Shown here piece by piece: positions 9,629 to 24,600 of a stretch of 64,000 bases of DNA. Numbering within the stretch: the stretch's first letter is position 1; every line of letters starts with the position of its first letter. The stretch covers positions 26,452,602 to 26,516,601 of the forward strand of contig OZ020313.1 in assembly GCA_963971305.1 (NCBI GenBank). The letters are read 5' to 3'. A program made the translations under genes and the position numbers. The notes under the pieces are model-generated. The model was not told the DNA's origin. It made no database searches and saw nothing but the letters and a program-made list of their open reading frames with translations. The DNA comes from Arcuatula senhousia (lineage: Eukaryota; Mollusca; Bivalvia; Mytilida; Mytilidae).

Positions 9629-12600
9629 GTATTAATTTGACTGTGTCAAATGCAGCTTATTTCATGGTTATGTTAGAGTTACTTCCCTTAGGACCTGTAT
9701 TACAAAAGTTAAAGTTACACCTTAATATGGAGTGAATACAAATGTTTTTTTCAAGGTAGTTTCATGTTAGACGATGTTTCAGTTTGTCACTAGGTTATGA
9801 ATGAACCAAAAATAAAATAAAACAATAGTGTCCCTTTCAAATGGAAACATCCTAAATTGTAATTCCTCAGGCAAGCCCTCAGGAAAACAACGTATCCCTT
9901 TTTGATTCAAATTGAAATGATTCCCTCTATTGGGGGTAACAATTGTATGTTGAAGATACCTTATTGTACTTTAGATAACTATATCTTACAAGTTTTCTCT
10001 TCTCAATAGCTTCTTCTTCCATTATCCCATGTTAAGAATAACTTCAACAGAATTCAGTCTGCTATAGATGACCTTTTCAATGGTATCCATGACAACAGAC
10101 AAGGTCAACCAGGAGATAAGATTTGTATTGTACAGGGAATTCAGGAAGCTTGCGCCCATTTTCACAGACAGATGAAAACCATGGTACCTGTAGGTAACTA
10201 TAACAAACTTGTAACAAAAGAACAAGATCTGAAAAACTATAATAAGAGGGCACTGAAATTGGCTTCAGAGGTATACATAAATGTATTAATAGAATTTCAT
10301 AAATCTTTCACAAATTGTTGCTTGAGAGAACTATTAATTTTGAAAGCAATAGATCAAAGGTCAATTTCACATTGACTTTAAGAAATAAGTCAGGAATCAA
10401 ACCTCAAGTACTGCTATACATCATTTTCGAGTTCATTGCTTTTCCAGAAAAATCCCTCAATTACACAGAAATTATCACGTGACTTTACCAGTTTGTGAGT
10501 CAAACTGGTTTGCTGCCCTGTAGACTTATTCAAAAGTGATTTTGAGATCATCAAAACAATTATATCTCTATAAACGGTAAATACTTCAATTGAATGAAAA
10601 AATATTCTTACATGTGTAGAAATATTGTCAAAATCGAAGATTCTGTCTTTAATAAACAACAAAGCAATATTTATTTTGATCTATTGCTCTTATTTGCACC
10701 GGAAGTCATCATGCCTAGAAAAAATTATAATAAAAGAACTTTTTCAGGATTCCCCAGCCATTCCGCACTAACCCGAAATTGATGTATTGTTGGTAATGGT
10801 TTGAAAATATTCATTTGTACTCTTTTGAAAGAACAGAGATACTTTAAAAAAAAACCAATGTAATAGATGTATTTTTATGTATATATTCATGATGGATGTA
10901 AGACCAACTTCATGCATTTTAGACCTAGTTAGTTTATCTTCAATTTCTATGATATGTCTGCCTAGGGTGTTTTGTCTTTTCTCTTGCCCATTTGAGATTG
11001 ATCCTCCAAGTTCAGTTATTTTGTTATATAGCTTTGATTTATCTAAGAAATGTTCAAAGTCTTCAAAGATTTGAAAAAAAAATGGAATTTAACAATTATT
11101 AACAGTATTTAAGGGATCTTTAAATAAGTTTATTAGAGTATTCTTGATAATCTAGAGCTAAAAATAGAAAAAAATTAGTTTTAACATATTTTCACCTCAG
11201 CTCCCTGTAAGCATGCTTAAAACCCTACTTTAAAGGGGATGTTTTAAGACCTATTATATTGAAAAACTTTCTATATAGTGCAAAACAAGTATTCCAGAGG
11301 GTTCAAATTACTGTATTATGTGTAAAGTGGAGGCAAAGTTTCACAACTTTTATCCAGGGCTGCCAACCTTCCCAATTTTCACCTGTTTTCATGATTTTCA
11401 GCTCTTCATTTTATAATGGAAACTTTACAGAAACAACACAGAAAACCCGATTTCAAAATTTCAAAAGTTTGCAGCCCTGTTTTTATACGACCGCAAAAAA
11501 TTTGCGGACGTATAATGGTATGATGCTGTCGTCGTCGTCGTCGTCGTCGTTGTCGTCGTCGTCTGGGGACATTTGGTTTCCGTGCGATAAATTGAGTAAA
11601 TATTGACCAATTGTTATGAAATTTTCATATGATGTTTGTAACCACTAGAGGAAGGTTCCTATTGTATTTGGGGTTGGTGGCCCCTACCGTTTCAGAAAAA
11701 AGGGCCAAAAGGGGCTAATACGGGTGTATTGACAAAACTATTGTAGAATGTTTATTATTCATTTGATTTTGAAAATTCTTTTTTTATTGAATTCCTTATT
11801 AAATTCTGTCAACAAAATGTCTAAAATGATTTTGATGTATATTGAACCGTTACATTGATACAGGGGGCCAAAGACGGGCCACACCCAAAAAATCAACTTT
11901 TTTATTTGTGGTCCGATTTTCAAAATCTTTTTTTCATTGGAATCCTTGTGAAAATCCCTGCCTGCATTTTTCAATCAGATTTGAAATATCTCTTACTGTT
12001 TTTGAGATATAAGGGGTCGAAGGGCCAAAAAACACCATTTTTATAAGTTGGTCAAGGCAAATGGTTTTACACAAGAAATTTAGGTGTAGTGGGCCAGCCA
12101 ATTGTTATGAAGTTAAAATATGATGATTATATACACTGAAGGAAGCTTTTTATTGCCATTTGTGGTCCTAACCTTTTTTTTAAAAAGGGCCAAAAGGGGC
12201 TTAATCGTGTCAAAAATGTCAATGAATATAGAAATAATTTTGTCTCGCCTGCGAAGCAGAGCGGGACATAGGTGTTACTTTACCGGCGGCGGCGGCGACG
12301 GCGGCGTTAACTTTTTGGAAAAGTTTTATGAGCACCTCCACATCTCAAGAACTATAGGTCCTGGGTTGATGAAACTTGGTATGCATATGCCCCAGTAGTA
12401 GCTTAGCACAGTCGCATCCCCATCTTTTGACCTTGACCTTGATTTTCCGGTTGAATGACTTTGACAATTTTCAATACATATAATAGCAATGAAAAAGTTT
12501 TGCAAGCACCTCCATATCTCAAGAACTATAGGTCCTAGGTTGATGAAACTTGGTATGCATATGCCCCAGTAGTAGCTTAGCTCAGTTGCATCCCCATCTT

Positions 12601-15600
12601 TTGACCTTGACCTTGATTTTCCGGTTGAGTGACTTTGACAATTTTCAAAACATGTAATAGCAATGGAAAAGTTTTGCGAGCACCTCCATATCTCAAGAAC
12701 TATAGGTCCTAGGTTGATGAAACTTGGTATGCATATGCCCCAGTAGTAGCTTACCACAGTTGTATCCCCATCTTTTGACCTTGACCTTGATTTTTTGGTT
12801 GAGTGACTTTGACAATTTCAATACATATAATAGCAATGGAAAAGTTTTGCGAGCACCTCCATATCTCAAGAACTATAGGTCCTAGGTTGATGAAACTTGG
12901 TATACATATGCCCCAGTAGTAGCTAAGCACAGTTGCATCCCCATCTTTTGACCTTGACCTTGATTTTCCGGTTGAGTGACTTTGATTATTTTTATTGCAT
13001 ATATTTGCAATGTTTAAGTTCTATAAACATCTTTTGATCTCAGAAACTGAAAATCCATGTAAATTCAAAATATAGTGGAAGTAAGAAAGAATAATTGTTT
13101 CTGATGGTGCCGGCAGGCGAGACATACTTTAGTGTTAACTCTTGTTCTAAATTATCAAATTATTAAATGTTATTGTAAATATTTATGTGTCAAATATGCA
13201 TTTTAAAGTCCACCATAGGTTGCATGTGTAAAAAAGCTTTATAAGTCCACCATGGGCTGCATGTGACCAAAGCAATAGACTATCCATATTGGGCCTCCAA
13301 TGTACAGGGTTCAACTTGTTGCGGTCGTATCATGCTGCGCTCGGCGTAGCTTTTTATTCTATATAGAATTAAGATACTTATTAAATATTAGTGGTGAACT
13401 TGAAGCTAGGTATATTTTCTGATGATCTTCAAAATATATAAAAACAGCAAATATCAGAACCCTGAGAATTTAGGTCAATACACATACCTTTTAACCTCAA
13501 GGGGAGCCTCTAGTTTATCTATTTTATTTTTCCAGACAGCAGGTGGACTCTGTAACCAGCTGGAACTGATCTTGGTGACTTGTGAGAATGGTCAGAAAAT
13601 ACAGAAACAGATAGATGATGCTTCAATGATGATGAATTTAGAAAATGTCAAGGTAAGGGTGTGTGTGGGTGGGTGGGTGAGTGACAGTGTTCTCCCCAGG
13701 CCCTTATAGCATCCTGGCAATGTGATGCTATCTGGTTCAAATGTGATGCTATCAGAAATTATCTTTAATGTATTCAAGAGGGAATGTGATGCTATATAAT
13801 TTCCAACTAAAAAATGCTATTTTGAAAGTTCTGGGGAGAACATAATGGGTGACTTTTAGGCCCTTTCCAATGACCTAGGTGATACAGGGCGGTCAGTTTT
13901 AATGATGGAGACCTGAGTATCCAGGGGAAACCACCAACCTTATGCAGGTTACTGACAAACCTAATCACATACAGGAGGGGAAGTCCGAATTTTTGTAAAT
14001 TGCAAGCAGGACTTGAGAGATAATTGGCTAGTGATCAGTAATGTGGAATTTAAACCAGTGCATTAGACCACTTGACCATCCAAGCCCCCAAAAAAGTCAA
14101 TGTAAATAAAAAATCATAAGATTTAAATGCCAGTTTAAACTGTTTGTATTTGGAACAGCCTAAAAGTTTTGATGAACTTGACATACCAGAAACTTTTTTT
14201 CTTGGAGTTAACCTTTTTGATTAATTTGAAACTTCTGAAACCAAATTGATCCAGCCTGATGTTGTTGAAATTGGAAATTTGTTTTCCTCCATCTTATAAG
14301 TTTTAGTTTGAATATCCTTTAGGAAGCAAAGCTTTAAGAGGCCTTATAAAATTTCATAAAGCTTACCTTCATTAAGGCTAATGAGGTAAGTAAGAAGCCT
14401 ATTGATTTTGGAGTCAAGATCATGGTCACAGGATTTACCTGGCAGGATACCCCATGCATGCTTTTGTTTACTTTCCTATTTGTGTTATAGATGTTACAGC
14501 TTCATCTTTACATTGCCTGTATTTAGGTTGCAAAGAATCCTATTGGGGTCACTATGGCATTATTTGTCATCTTGTTGTTCCTTTATTAAAGTACATTGTC
14601 ACAAAGGTTTCAGTAATAGTTTTCAGGAAAGATATATGCCACAGTATCTTGAAATTTGGCATATAGCTCTATTCTTAATATTTATGGTTTATGGTTAAAA
14701 ATTATTTTAGGCCCTAATGAGTTTTTCAAATGTGCATATATGTCCTTGCATTTTTTTTGCTTTAGACTATAATATACTTGTTATAATTGATCAAATAGAA
14801 AATATGTAATAACTGATTTTTTTCTTTTGCTTTACGTTTTTTTTCCATTTTAGCATATACTGTATGAAGTTATGCTTTTAACCAATTGATATAAATTTAA
14901 CGTTTTATAGCTATAGGTCTATTTCATATATAATATGATTTGTATATCAAATTATTCTATGATATAAAAATATAAAAATGTGTAAGAAATAACTTTTATT
15001 CCAATTTGGGTAACTGTCATCTTCCTTGACATTTGGTAACCACCAGTTTCTGTCAGTTTATATAAAATTAGTTATGACATAATTATATTAGGCCAAGTCT
15101 TTTCTTTAATTTAAAAACTACATGGTCTCTGCAGTTATGGTGAAAAATTATGAAAAAAAGTTTGAGGCTAACGTTTTGTAATTTCTTAAAATTGTATTAA
15201 ATTATGGAATGTCTGGTATGTAGGAGGCTCTATAAATGATTTACACATCAAGTACTAGAAGTGGGTGGTAAAGGGTTTTTTTCGTGCATCGTGATGAGCA
15301 ATTTTTATTTCCCGTTCAGCCGTGCATGGAGGTTCATCGTGCATCGTGTTTCTCTATTTTATTTTTCGTTCATCGTGATTATCATTTTTTTATTGGCCGT
15401 TCATCGTGCATTACCATTTTTATTGGTCGTTCATCCGTGAATGTACCCCCCCCTTTACCACCCCCTAGAAGGCTTAAATTATGAACTTTAATAATTGTAG
15501 TAGGGCATGGTTTATATATGAAAAAATAGTGGTGGATCAATTAAGAACCCCCTTAATTTCTTTAGGAAGTTCTGTTATTTTTGCACAGATTTTTAGCAAA

Positions 15601-18600
15601 AATGGGCTGAAACCTCCCCCTTTTTCTCAGAAAGCTATCTATTAGGTGGACCCCCTTCTGAAAAATTCCTTATTGAATGATCCCCATGATTCCTGATGTG
15701 CTTTATTTTTGTAGAATTCCTGGAAATATAAGCATTAGGGTCCAGATTTCTAGAAGTGGTAAAATTGATAAAATTTTCATTCCAATTTTCATTATACCCC
15801 CCGCTTGAAAAGTGGGGGTATATAGTGATAGGGGTGTCCATCCATCCGTCCTTCCATTACACTTCAGGGTACCCATCTCTTATCCGCAACTCCTCCTAAA
15901 CTCCTTGATAGATTTTCCTGAAACTTACATACAATCTTTGTGACATAATGTAGATGTGCACCTACTATTTTAAAATTTGATCAGAATGATTTTGGGGTTT
16001 CCCATAGCAAAACATGGACTTAGCCATTCGACTACATGAGGGTACCCATCTCTTATCCCCAACTCCTCCTAAACCCCTAGATGGATTTTCATGAAAATTT
16101 CACACAATCTTTGTAACATAATGTACATAAGATGTGCACCTCCTATTTTAAAATTTGATCAGAATGATTTTTGGGGGTTTCCCTTAGTAAAACATGGACT
16201 TGGCCATTTGAAAATAAGGGTTACCCATCTCTTATCCACAACTCCTCTTAAACCCCTTGATGGATTTTCATGAAACTTTCACACAATCTTTGTGACATAA
16301 TGTAGATTTGCACCACCTATATTAAAATTTTATCAGATTAATTTTTTTGGGAGGGGAGGGGCGGGGATATTTATTTCGAGCTGTTGCTCACAGTTTTTCT
16401 AGTTATATCTGTGAAAATAAAAGCAAAGATTGATATCCATGTTAACATCATTAATTTTATTTCCTTTTACCAAATACATCTAATCCATTTAATCATTTTC
16501 TCATAACTTTCTTTCACAGAGAATACAGGTAGTAGTTTTCAACATTGGACAAGATAATGCTCCAGTGGACGAATGTGAAATTGTAGGAAGCCAGAACAGC
16601 CTAACATCCAATGCATCACATAATAGTAGTCTATCTGGAGGACTGGTAGATGTCATAAGTCTAGATGTAGGTGAGTAGCCTTATGTCAAACGCATCACAT
16701 AATAGTAGCCTATCTGGAGGACTGGTAAATGTCATTATTCTAGATGTAGTTGAGTTCAGAAGTTTTTAGATCAATGGCATTAAGTTTAATGCGTCACATA
16801 ATAGTAGCCTATCTGGAGGACTGGTAGATGTCATAAGTCTAGATGTAGGTGAGTAGCCTTATGTCAAACGCATCACATAATAGTAGCCTATCTGGAGGAC
16901 TGGTAGATATCATAAGTCTAGTTGAGGTGAGTAGCCTAACGTCCAACACATCACATAATAGTAGCCTATCTGGAGGTCTGGTAGATGTCATAAGTCTAGA
17001 TGTAGGTGAGTAGCCTTATGTCAAACGCATCACATAATAGTAGCCTATCTGGAGGTCTGGTAGATGTCATAAGTCTAGATGTAGGTGAGTAGCCTAACAT
17101 CCAACACATCACATAATAGTAAACTATCTGGAGGACTGGTAGATGTCATAAGTCTAGATGTAGGTGAGTAGCCTAACATCCAACACATCACATAATAGTA
17201 AACTATCTGGAGGACTGGTAGATGTCATAAGTCTAGATGTAGGTGAGTAGCCTAACATCCAACACATCACATAATAGTAAACTATCTGGAGGACTGGTAG
17301 ATGTCATAAGTCTAGTTGAGGTGAGTAGCCTAACGTCCAACACATCACATAATAGTAGCCTATCTGGAGGTCTGGTAGATGTCATAAGTCTAGATGTAGG
17401 TGAGTAGCCTAACATCCAACACATCACATAATAGTAAACTATCTGGAGGACTGGTAGATGTCATAAGTCTAGTTGAGGTGAGTAGCCTAACGTCCAACAC
17501 ATCACATAATAGTAGCCTATCTGGAGGTCTGGTAGATGTCATAAGTCTAGATGTAGGTGAGTAGCCTAACATCCAACACATCACATAATAGTAAACTATC
17601 TGGAGGACTGGTAAATGTCATAAGTCTAGTTGAGGTGAGTAGCCTAACGTCCAACACATCACATAATAGTAAACTATCTGGAGGACTGGTAGATATCATA
17701 AGTCTAGATGTAGATGAGTAGCATAATGTCCAACGTGTCACATAATAGTTGTCTATCTGGAGGACTGGTAGATGTCATAAGTCTAGATGTAGGTGAGTAG
17801 CCTTATGTCAAACGCATCACATAATAGTAGCCTATCTGGAGGACTGATAGATGTCATAAGTCGAGATGTAGGTGAGTAGCCTAATGTCCAACGCGTCACA
17901 TAATAGTAGCCTATCTGGAGGACTGGTAGATGTCATAAGTCTAGATGTAGGTGAGTAGCCTAACATCCAACACATCACATAATAGTAGCCTATCTGGAAG
18001 ACTGGTAGATGTCATAAGTCTAGTTGAGGTGAGTAGCCTAATGTCTAACACATCACATAATAGTAGCCTATCTGGAGGACTGGTAGATGTCATAAGTCTA
18101 GATGTAGGTGAGTAGCCTAACATCCAACACATCACATAATAGTAGCCTATCTGGAAGACTGGTAGATGTCATAAGTCTAGATGTAGGTGAGTAGCCTAAT
18201 GTCCAACGCGTCACATAATAGTAGCCTATCTGGAGGACTGGTAGATGTCATAAGTCTAGTTGAGGTGAGTAGCCTAATGTCCAACGTGTCATATAATAGT
18301 AGCCTATCTGGAAGACTGGTAGATGTCATAAGTCTAGATGTAGGTGAGTAGCCTAATGTCCAACGTGTCATATAATAGTAGCCTATCTGGAGGACTGGTA
18401 GATGTCATAAGTCTAGTTGAGGTGAGTAGCCTAACATCCAACACATCACATAATAGTAAACTATCTGGAGGACTGGTAGATGTCATAAGTCTAGATGTAG
18501 GTGAGTAGCCTTATGTCAAACGCATCACATAATAGTAGCCTATCTGGAGGACTGGTAGATATCATAAGTCTAGATGTAGATGAGTAGCATAACGTCCAAC

Positions 18601-21600
18601 GTGTCACATAATAGTAGCCTATCTGGAGGACTGGTAGATGTCATAAGTCTAGTTGAGGTGAGTAGCCTAACGTCCAACACATCACATAATAGTAAACTAT
18701 CTGGAGGACTGGTAGATGTCATAAGTCTAGATGTAGGTGAGTAGCCTTATGTCAAACGCATCACATAATAGTAGCCTATCTGGAGGACTGGTAGATATCA
18801 TAAGTCTAGATGTAGATGAGTAGCATAACGTCCAACGTGTCACATAATAGTAGCCTATCTGGAGGACTGGTAGATGTCATTAGTCTAGATGTAGGTGAGT
18901 AGCCTAATGTCTAACACATCACATAATAGTAGCCTTTCTGGAGGTCTGGTAGATATCATAAGTCTAGATGTAGGTGAGTAGACTAACGTCCAACACATCA
19001 CATAATAGTAGCCTATCTGGAGGACTGGTAGATATCATAAGTCTAGATGTAGGTGAGTAGCCTAATGTCCAACGCGTCACATAATAGTAGCCTATCTGGA
19101 GGACTGGTAGATGTCATAAGTCTAGATGTAGGTGAGTAGCCTAATGTCCAACACGTCATATAATAGTAGCCTATCTGGAGGACTGGTAGATGTCATAAGT
19201 CTAGATGTAGGTGAGTAGCCTTATGTCAAACGCATCACATAATAGTAGCCTATCTGGAGGACTGGTAGATGTCATAAGTCTAGATGTAGGTGAGTAGCCT
19301 TATGTCAAACGCATCACATAATAGTAGCCTATCTGGAGGACTGGTAGATGTCATAAGTCTAGATGTAGGTGAGTAGACTAACGTCCAACACATCACATAA
19401 TAGTAGCCTATCTGGAGGACTGGTAGATATCATAAGTCTAGATGTAGGTGAGTAGCCTAACATCCAACACATCACATAATAGTAAACTATCTGGAGGTCT
19501 GGTAGATGTCATAAGTCTAGATGTAGGTGAGTAGCCTAACGTCCAACACATCACATAATAGTAGCCTATCTGGAGGTCTGGTAGATGTCATAAGTCTAGA
19601 TGTAGGTGAGTAGCCTAACATCCAACACATCACATAATAGTAAACTATCTGGAGGTCTGGTAGATGTCATAAGTCTAGATGTAGGTGAGTAGCCTAACGT
19701 CCAACACATCACATAATAGTAGCCTATCTGGAGGTCTGGTAGATGTCATAAGTCTAGATGTAGGTGAGTAGCCTGACGTCCAACACATCACATAATAGTA
19801 GCCTATCTGGAGGACTGGTAGATATCATAAGTCTAGATGTAGGTGAGTAGCCTAACATCCAACACATCACATAATAGTAAACTATCTGGAGGTCTGGTAG
19901 ATGTCATAAGTCTAGTTGAGGTGAGTAGCCTAACGTCAAACACATCACATAATAGTAGCCTATCTGGAGGACTGGTAAATGTCATTATTCTAGATGTAGT
20001 TGAGTTCAGAAGTTTTTAGATCAATGGCATTAAGTTTAATTTCACTGTATTTGTCTGTTGGAATTCCCGTGAGTTTTCTCAAATCTTGATGTAATTACGC
20101 ACTGAAATTTTGGAGGTGGTGTATGTAGTTTTCAGACCTGTCAGACTATTTTAGGCGCAAGAGCACTTTGCATCAACTCATTGTCAAATTATTCGTTATA
20201 TATATAAAATATTTGCCTTATCAAGTAAAATTTCCAACAAAATTCTAAAATATTTGAGTGTTAATGCATTTTTGATGCTCAATTTTCCTGTTCTAAGAAA
20301 GATAACTCAAATGGAATATTTTCTTTGTTAGCGAGTAAGGATAAACATAGTGGGATATCAATAAAATGTATGTTGTTTTTGTAGATAGAATATTTGTATC
20401 CAAAGTTCTACCTTCTGTTCTTGATATAATTCGTACACGCCAATAAATATAAGTAAATTATTAATGTTTATGCAAGTATATTTAAGCATTGAAAAACTAG
20501 TACATGAACACATAGTGCCAAAATGCATAAAATTTCATTTCTATTGTGTTTTTTTTTTTTATTGACCTCATCTTGTAGTTTTTGAATAATTTTCATATAT
20601 TGTTTTTACCTACAGATTCCTTTAGTTTACAGAACTTCTTTAATTCCTGGATGTTGGACACGAGTACAGACAGTGAGCATCTTCATATTGTTTTACCTTC
20701 AGACTTGAATGAAAATGGTAAGAATTTATCTCAAAATTTATCCATTTTGCAAAACAGCATCAAAACTGTTTATGTTTTTTCAGTTTTAAAAATGTTTTGA
20801 TAACATTTTGTTCCCTTGGGCAATTTGGATACATGAAATAGAACTGCTATGCATCTGTGCATGGCTGTGTGTGTCCATCTCAGTCTTTTGAGCCTTTTCA
20901 CAACATTTCTTAATTGATCTTCTTTTAATTTATAAATGTATACATGTGCTTTCATTATCCTGTCAGTGAATTATGTTGAAGTTATTTCCCTTTCTCCATC
21001 AAGTCAATATGAGATGCCTCCAGGGATGGATCCAGAGTTCAGCTAAAGAGAGGGCGTAGTTGCTAAAAGCAGTGATTCTTTATGACAATTTAAAGTAACT
21101 TGGTCCACTAATACAAAAAAAATAGAAATTTTCAATTAAAGGGGAGATGTATGCCTACTCCCCCCCAGCTTTAAAAAGTTTTATGAGCACCTCCATATCT
21201 CAAGAACTGAAAGTCCTAGGTTGATGAAACTTGGTATGCATATGCCCCAGTAGTAGCTTAGCACAGTTACAATCCCTATCTTTTGACCTAGGAATGTAAT
21301 TTTCTGGTAATTTTTATACAACCGCAAAAAATTTGCGGACGTATTATGGTATGATGCTGTCGTGGTCATCGTCGTTGTCGTCGTCGTCATCGTCGTCGGT
21401 GTCTGTTAACTTTTTAGTGTTTCCACAATAACTTAAGTTCCAGTTATCTGATTGCTATGAAACTTGACAATGATGTTCCTTACCATAAAAGGATGAATGG
21501 GATTGATTTTGGGGGTCCCCCCATTTTTCGTTTAGAAATTAGGGGCCAAAAAAGGGCCAGAAATACTACTTTTTTGTTTGTTTCCACAATAACTTTAGTT

Positions 21601-24600
21601 CTAGTTATCCGATTGCTATGAAATTTGACAGTGATGTTCCTTACCATACAAGGATGAATGGGATTGATTTTGGGGGTCCCCCCTTTTTTTGTTTCGAAAT
21701 TAGGGGCCCAAAAGGGGCAAAAAATTCAAATATTTTATTTGTTTCCACCATAACTTTGGTCCTTAAGTTGGCCTATTGCTGTGAAATTTGTCAAGAATGT
21801 TTCTTACAATAAAAGAATGAACCTGATGAATTTTTGCACCCCCTTTTTCCCCGTTGTGTAATTAGGGGCCAAAAGGGGACAAAATGAAAACTTTTTTATT
21901 TGTGGTCCGATTTTGAACTTTTTTTTTGCATGTTTGTTCTTGTCAAATAGCGGTTACAAAATTAAGACTTAATTTTTGCGACCCCCCCTTTTTCCCCCTA
22001 TTACGTAATAAGGGACCAAATTGGGCCAAAATCGAAACTTTTTTATTTGTGGTTTGTTTTTGAAATTTTTTTTTGCAAGTTTATTTTTGTCAAGTAGCGA
22101 ATCCAAATTTGAGAATTTATTTTTGCGACCCCACCCCTTTTTCACCTGTTACGTAATAAGGGGCCAAAAGGGGCCAAAATCAAAACTTTTTTAACATTCG
22201 TCCGATTTTTACATTTTTTTTGCAAGTTTATTCTTGTCAAGTAGCAGATATATTTTTGTGTCCCCTTTTTTTACTGTTATGTTATTAGGCACCAAAAGGG
22301 GCCAAAATCGTAACTTTTTTATTACTGGTCTGATTATAAATTTTTTTTTTAACAATTTCATCCTTGCCAAGTAGCAATTCTAAATTTAAGAATAAATTTT
22401 TGCGACCCCTACCTTTTTACGCTCATTACCTAAGGGGCCGTAATCATGATTTAAAAAAAATTCTGGTTCAATTTTTAATTGTTTCCCCAAGCATTATTCT
22501 TTTCAAGAGTAGAATACAAAATTGAAAATTTATATTTTTACCCCCTGGGTCGAAAGTCCATCAGAGAAGCATGTGTCAAAAACCTTTGTCAGTCCATCAT
22601 GGGCTGCATGTGTCCAGAGCAATAGACTATCCATATTGGGCCTAAAATGTACAGGGTTCAACATGTTGCGGTCGTATCATGCTGCGCTCGGCGAAGCTTT
22701 TTATTGATACATTACAAAAGCAATGTTAAAGTTTTATGAGCAAGAACTTTCAGTCCTAGGTTTATGAAACTTGGTATGCATATGCCTCAATAGCACTTAT
22801 CATGTTTTGACCTTGACCTTCATTTTTCAGTTGAGAGACTTTGACAATACACTATAACAACAATGGTCAAGTTTTATGACACACCTTCATATCTCAGAAA
22901 CTATGAGTCCTTTAATAGGTACATGAAACTGATATGTTGCTGTGTAGATTGTCACAGCAGGTTCCCCATCTTTTGTGCAAGCAGCAAGGTAACCTCGAGA
23001 TATCTGGAATTTTCCCAAAAGGTTAACAACATATTTTTTTTTAATGATGTACTGCCAAGACTATCAACCAAAAGCTCCTATTTAATGGACCACATATCAT
23101 GTTGAGGCCTCATAGTTTTCTTTTTAGCCATCTTTCCTTAATTCTTGTGAAGTCTCAAATCTATATAACTAGAAGAGGTACAAATGTGAAATTTGGCACT
23201 GAAATTAAGATTTCATTTGAGGATTTGCATCTAAAAATTTATGTCAATCTGTTAAATATTTTTGTGAAAACCTAATTCATGCAACTTATAAAAAAGTTTA
23301 TGAAGTTTTCACTGGAATGTTTATTATTAAAGATTATGTAATTGAAAATTACTTTCATCTAAAATGTCACAATCCAATGAAGTTAGTCAGTGCACAATGC
23401 ATAAAAAAAATCAAATCTATGGTTATTAATTTCATGATTTTCAATTTTAAAACTGTCATGCTAATAGTTAAAATTTCATGTTTGCTATTGTAAAAAGACA
23501 CATGTACATCGTTTCATTGAGTGATCAAGGCTGTTTCGTTTCATGTCCAAAATAAAGATCGTCTTTAGATAGTTTATAGCCGTCACTTCCCGCCTTTGAC
23601 ATCAATTGAAAATTCCCAATAAAATCTGATTTTCTTTTTCATTTAGAATAGATTCAGTAGATATAGAATTTTATCACTCAACAAAAAGAAGTATATTGTA
23701 GTTTTAATGATGGAAAGCAGTGATTGATTTATTATTAAAGAGACTATCAGGCGTTAATTACACAATCGGATTTGTAAGATCTGATATAAGACTGATTTTA
23801 ATGGAAATTTTGTGTGAGAATAAAGTGTTACTTTTCAGTTAATCAGATGTCATAAATTTTCACAAGAGAAACCTTTTCAAGACATCTTATATTAAACAGC
23901 ATCAGATATATTTTTTTGCATTGGATATTAAACAATGAAAAAATATTGCTTATTCATAATGTAGTGTTGGAATAAGCAGTTCATAGTATATACACTATCC
24001 ATGCTGATCATTTGAAAAATTATTCATAAATATAAAAAATTAGTTAAGACCATAAAACTCTTCACATACCAAAAATGCAACTCAAAACAAAAGCTTATTG
24101 TAGATTCTTATTTTAATATCCAACAATGAAAAGTACTAACTGTACTTTCTTTGCAAGGAGGTTTAAAAAAATTTTGGATGTTTTTTTGTGATTGATTAAA
24201 TCATTTTTTGAAATAGCACATTATGACTGTAAAAAATGATATGAGGGAAACAAGATTTTGTGGTTAAAATCATGGTTATAAAATGGTGGATGCCGGGCAG
24301 GCGAGTTTGCTTGCTGGAGGGGAGAAATTTGTAACATTGAGTTTTCTTAACAACAGCTTATCACAGCCCCTTAATATTTGGTATACACATCAGCATGGGG
24401 TTCCATAATTGGATTTGAATTCAGGCCTAATGCTCACAGTCACAGACTTCCTGTTTATCAAAATCTGGCAATTTTTGACTAATACAGATGCTTTATTTTT
24501 TTTAACTGAAATGATAAAACTTTAAGGATATCTCTCAAAAGTTTTAGGTATAATATCCAAATCAAAGATATAATTTCAAGACTATTATTTTTATTTTTAA

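Larger units (their letters stand above)
10271..13535. other. M1AP intron 2
   Basis: It holds unique AT-rich sequence to about 11480, then an R2 element with a nested R3 element (11481-13359). No further exon is needed, since exons 2 and 3 join in phase 0. Confidence 0.7.

Noticed and set aside
12326..12757. Minus-strand 143-residue ORF with internal repeats
   Set aside because: It is the R3 core repeat read antisense; 174 is divisible by 3, so equal-length units stay open by chance.
17233..18371. Repeated minus-strand 64-residue ORFs (MMCWMLGYSPTS...)
   Set aside because: They are read-through of the 79-bp minisatellite on the antisense strand, recur with its 157-bp double period, and resemble no protein.
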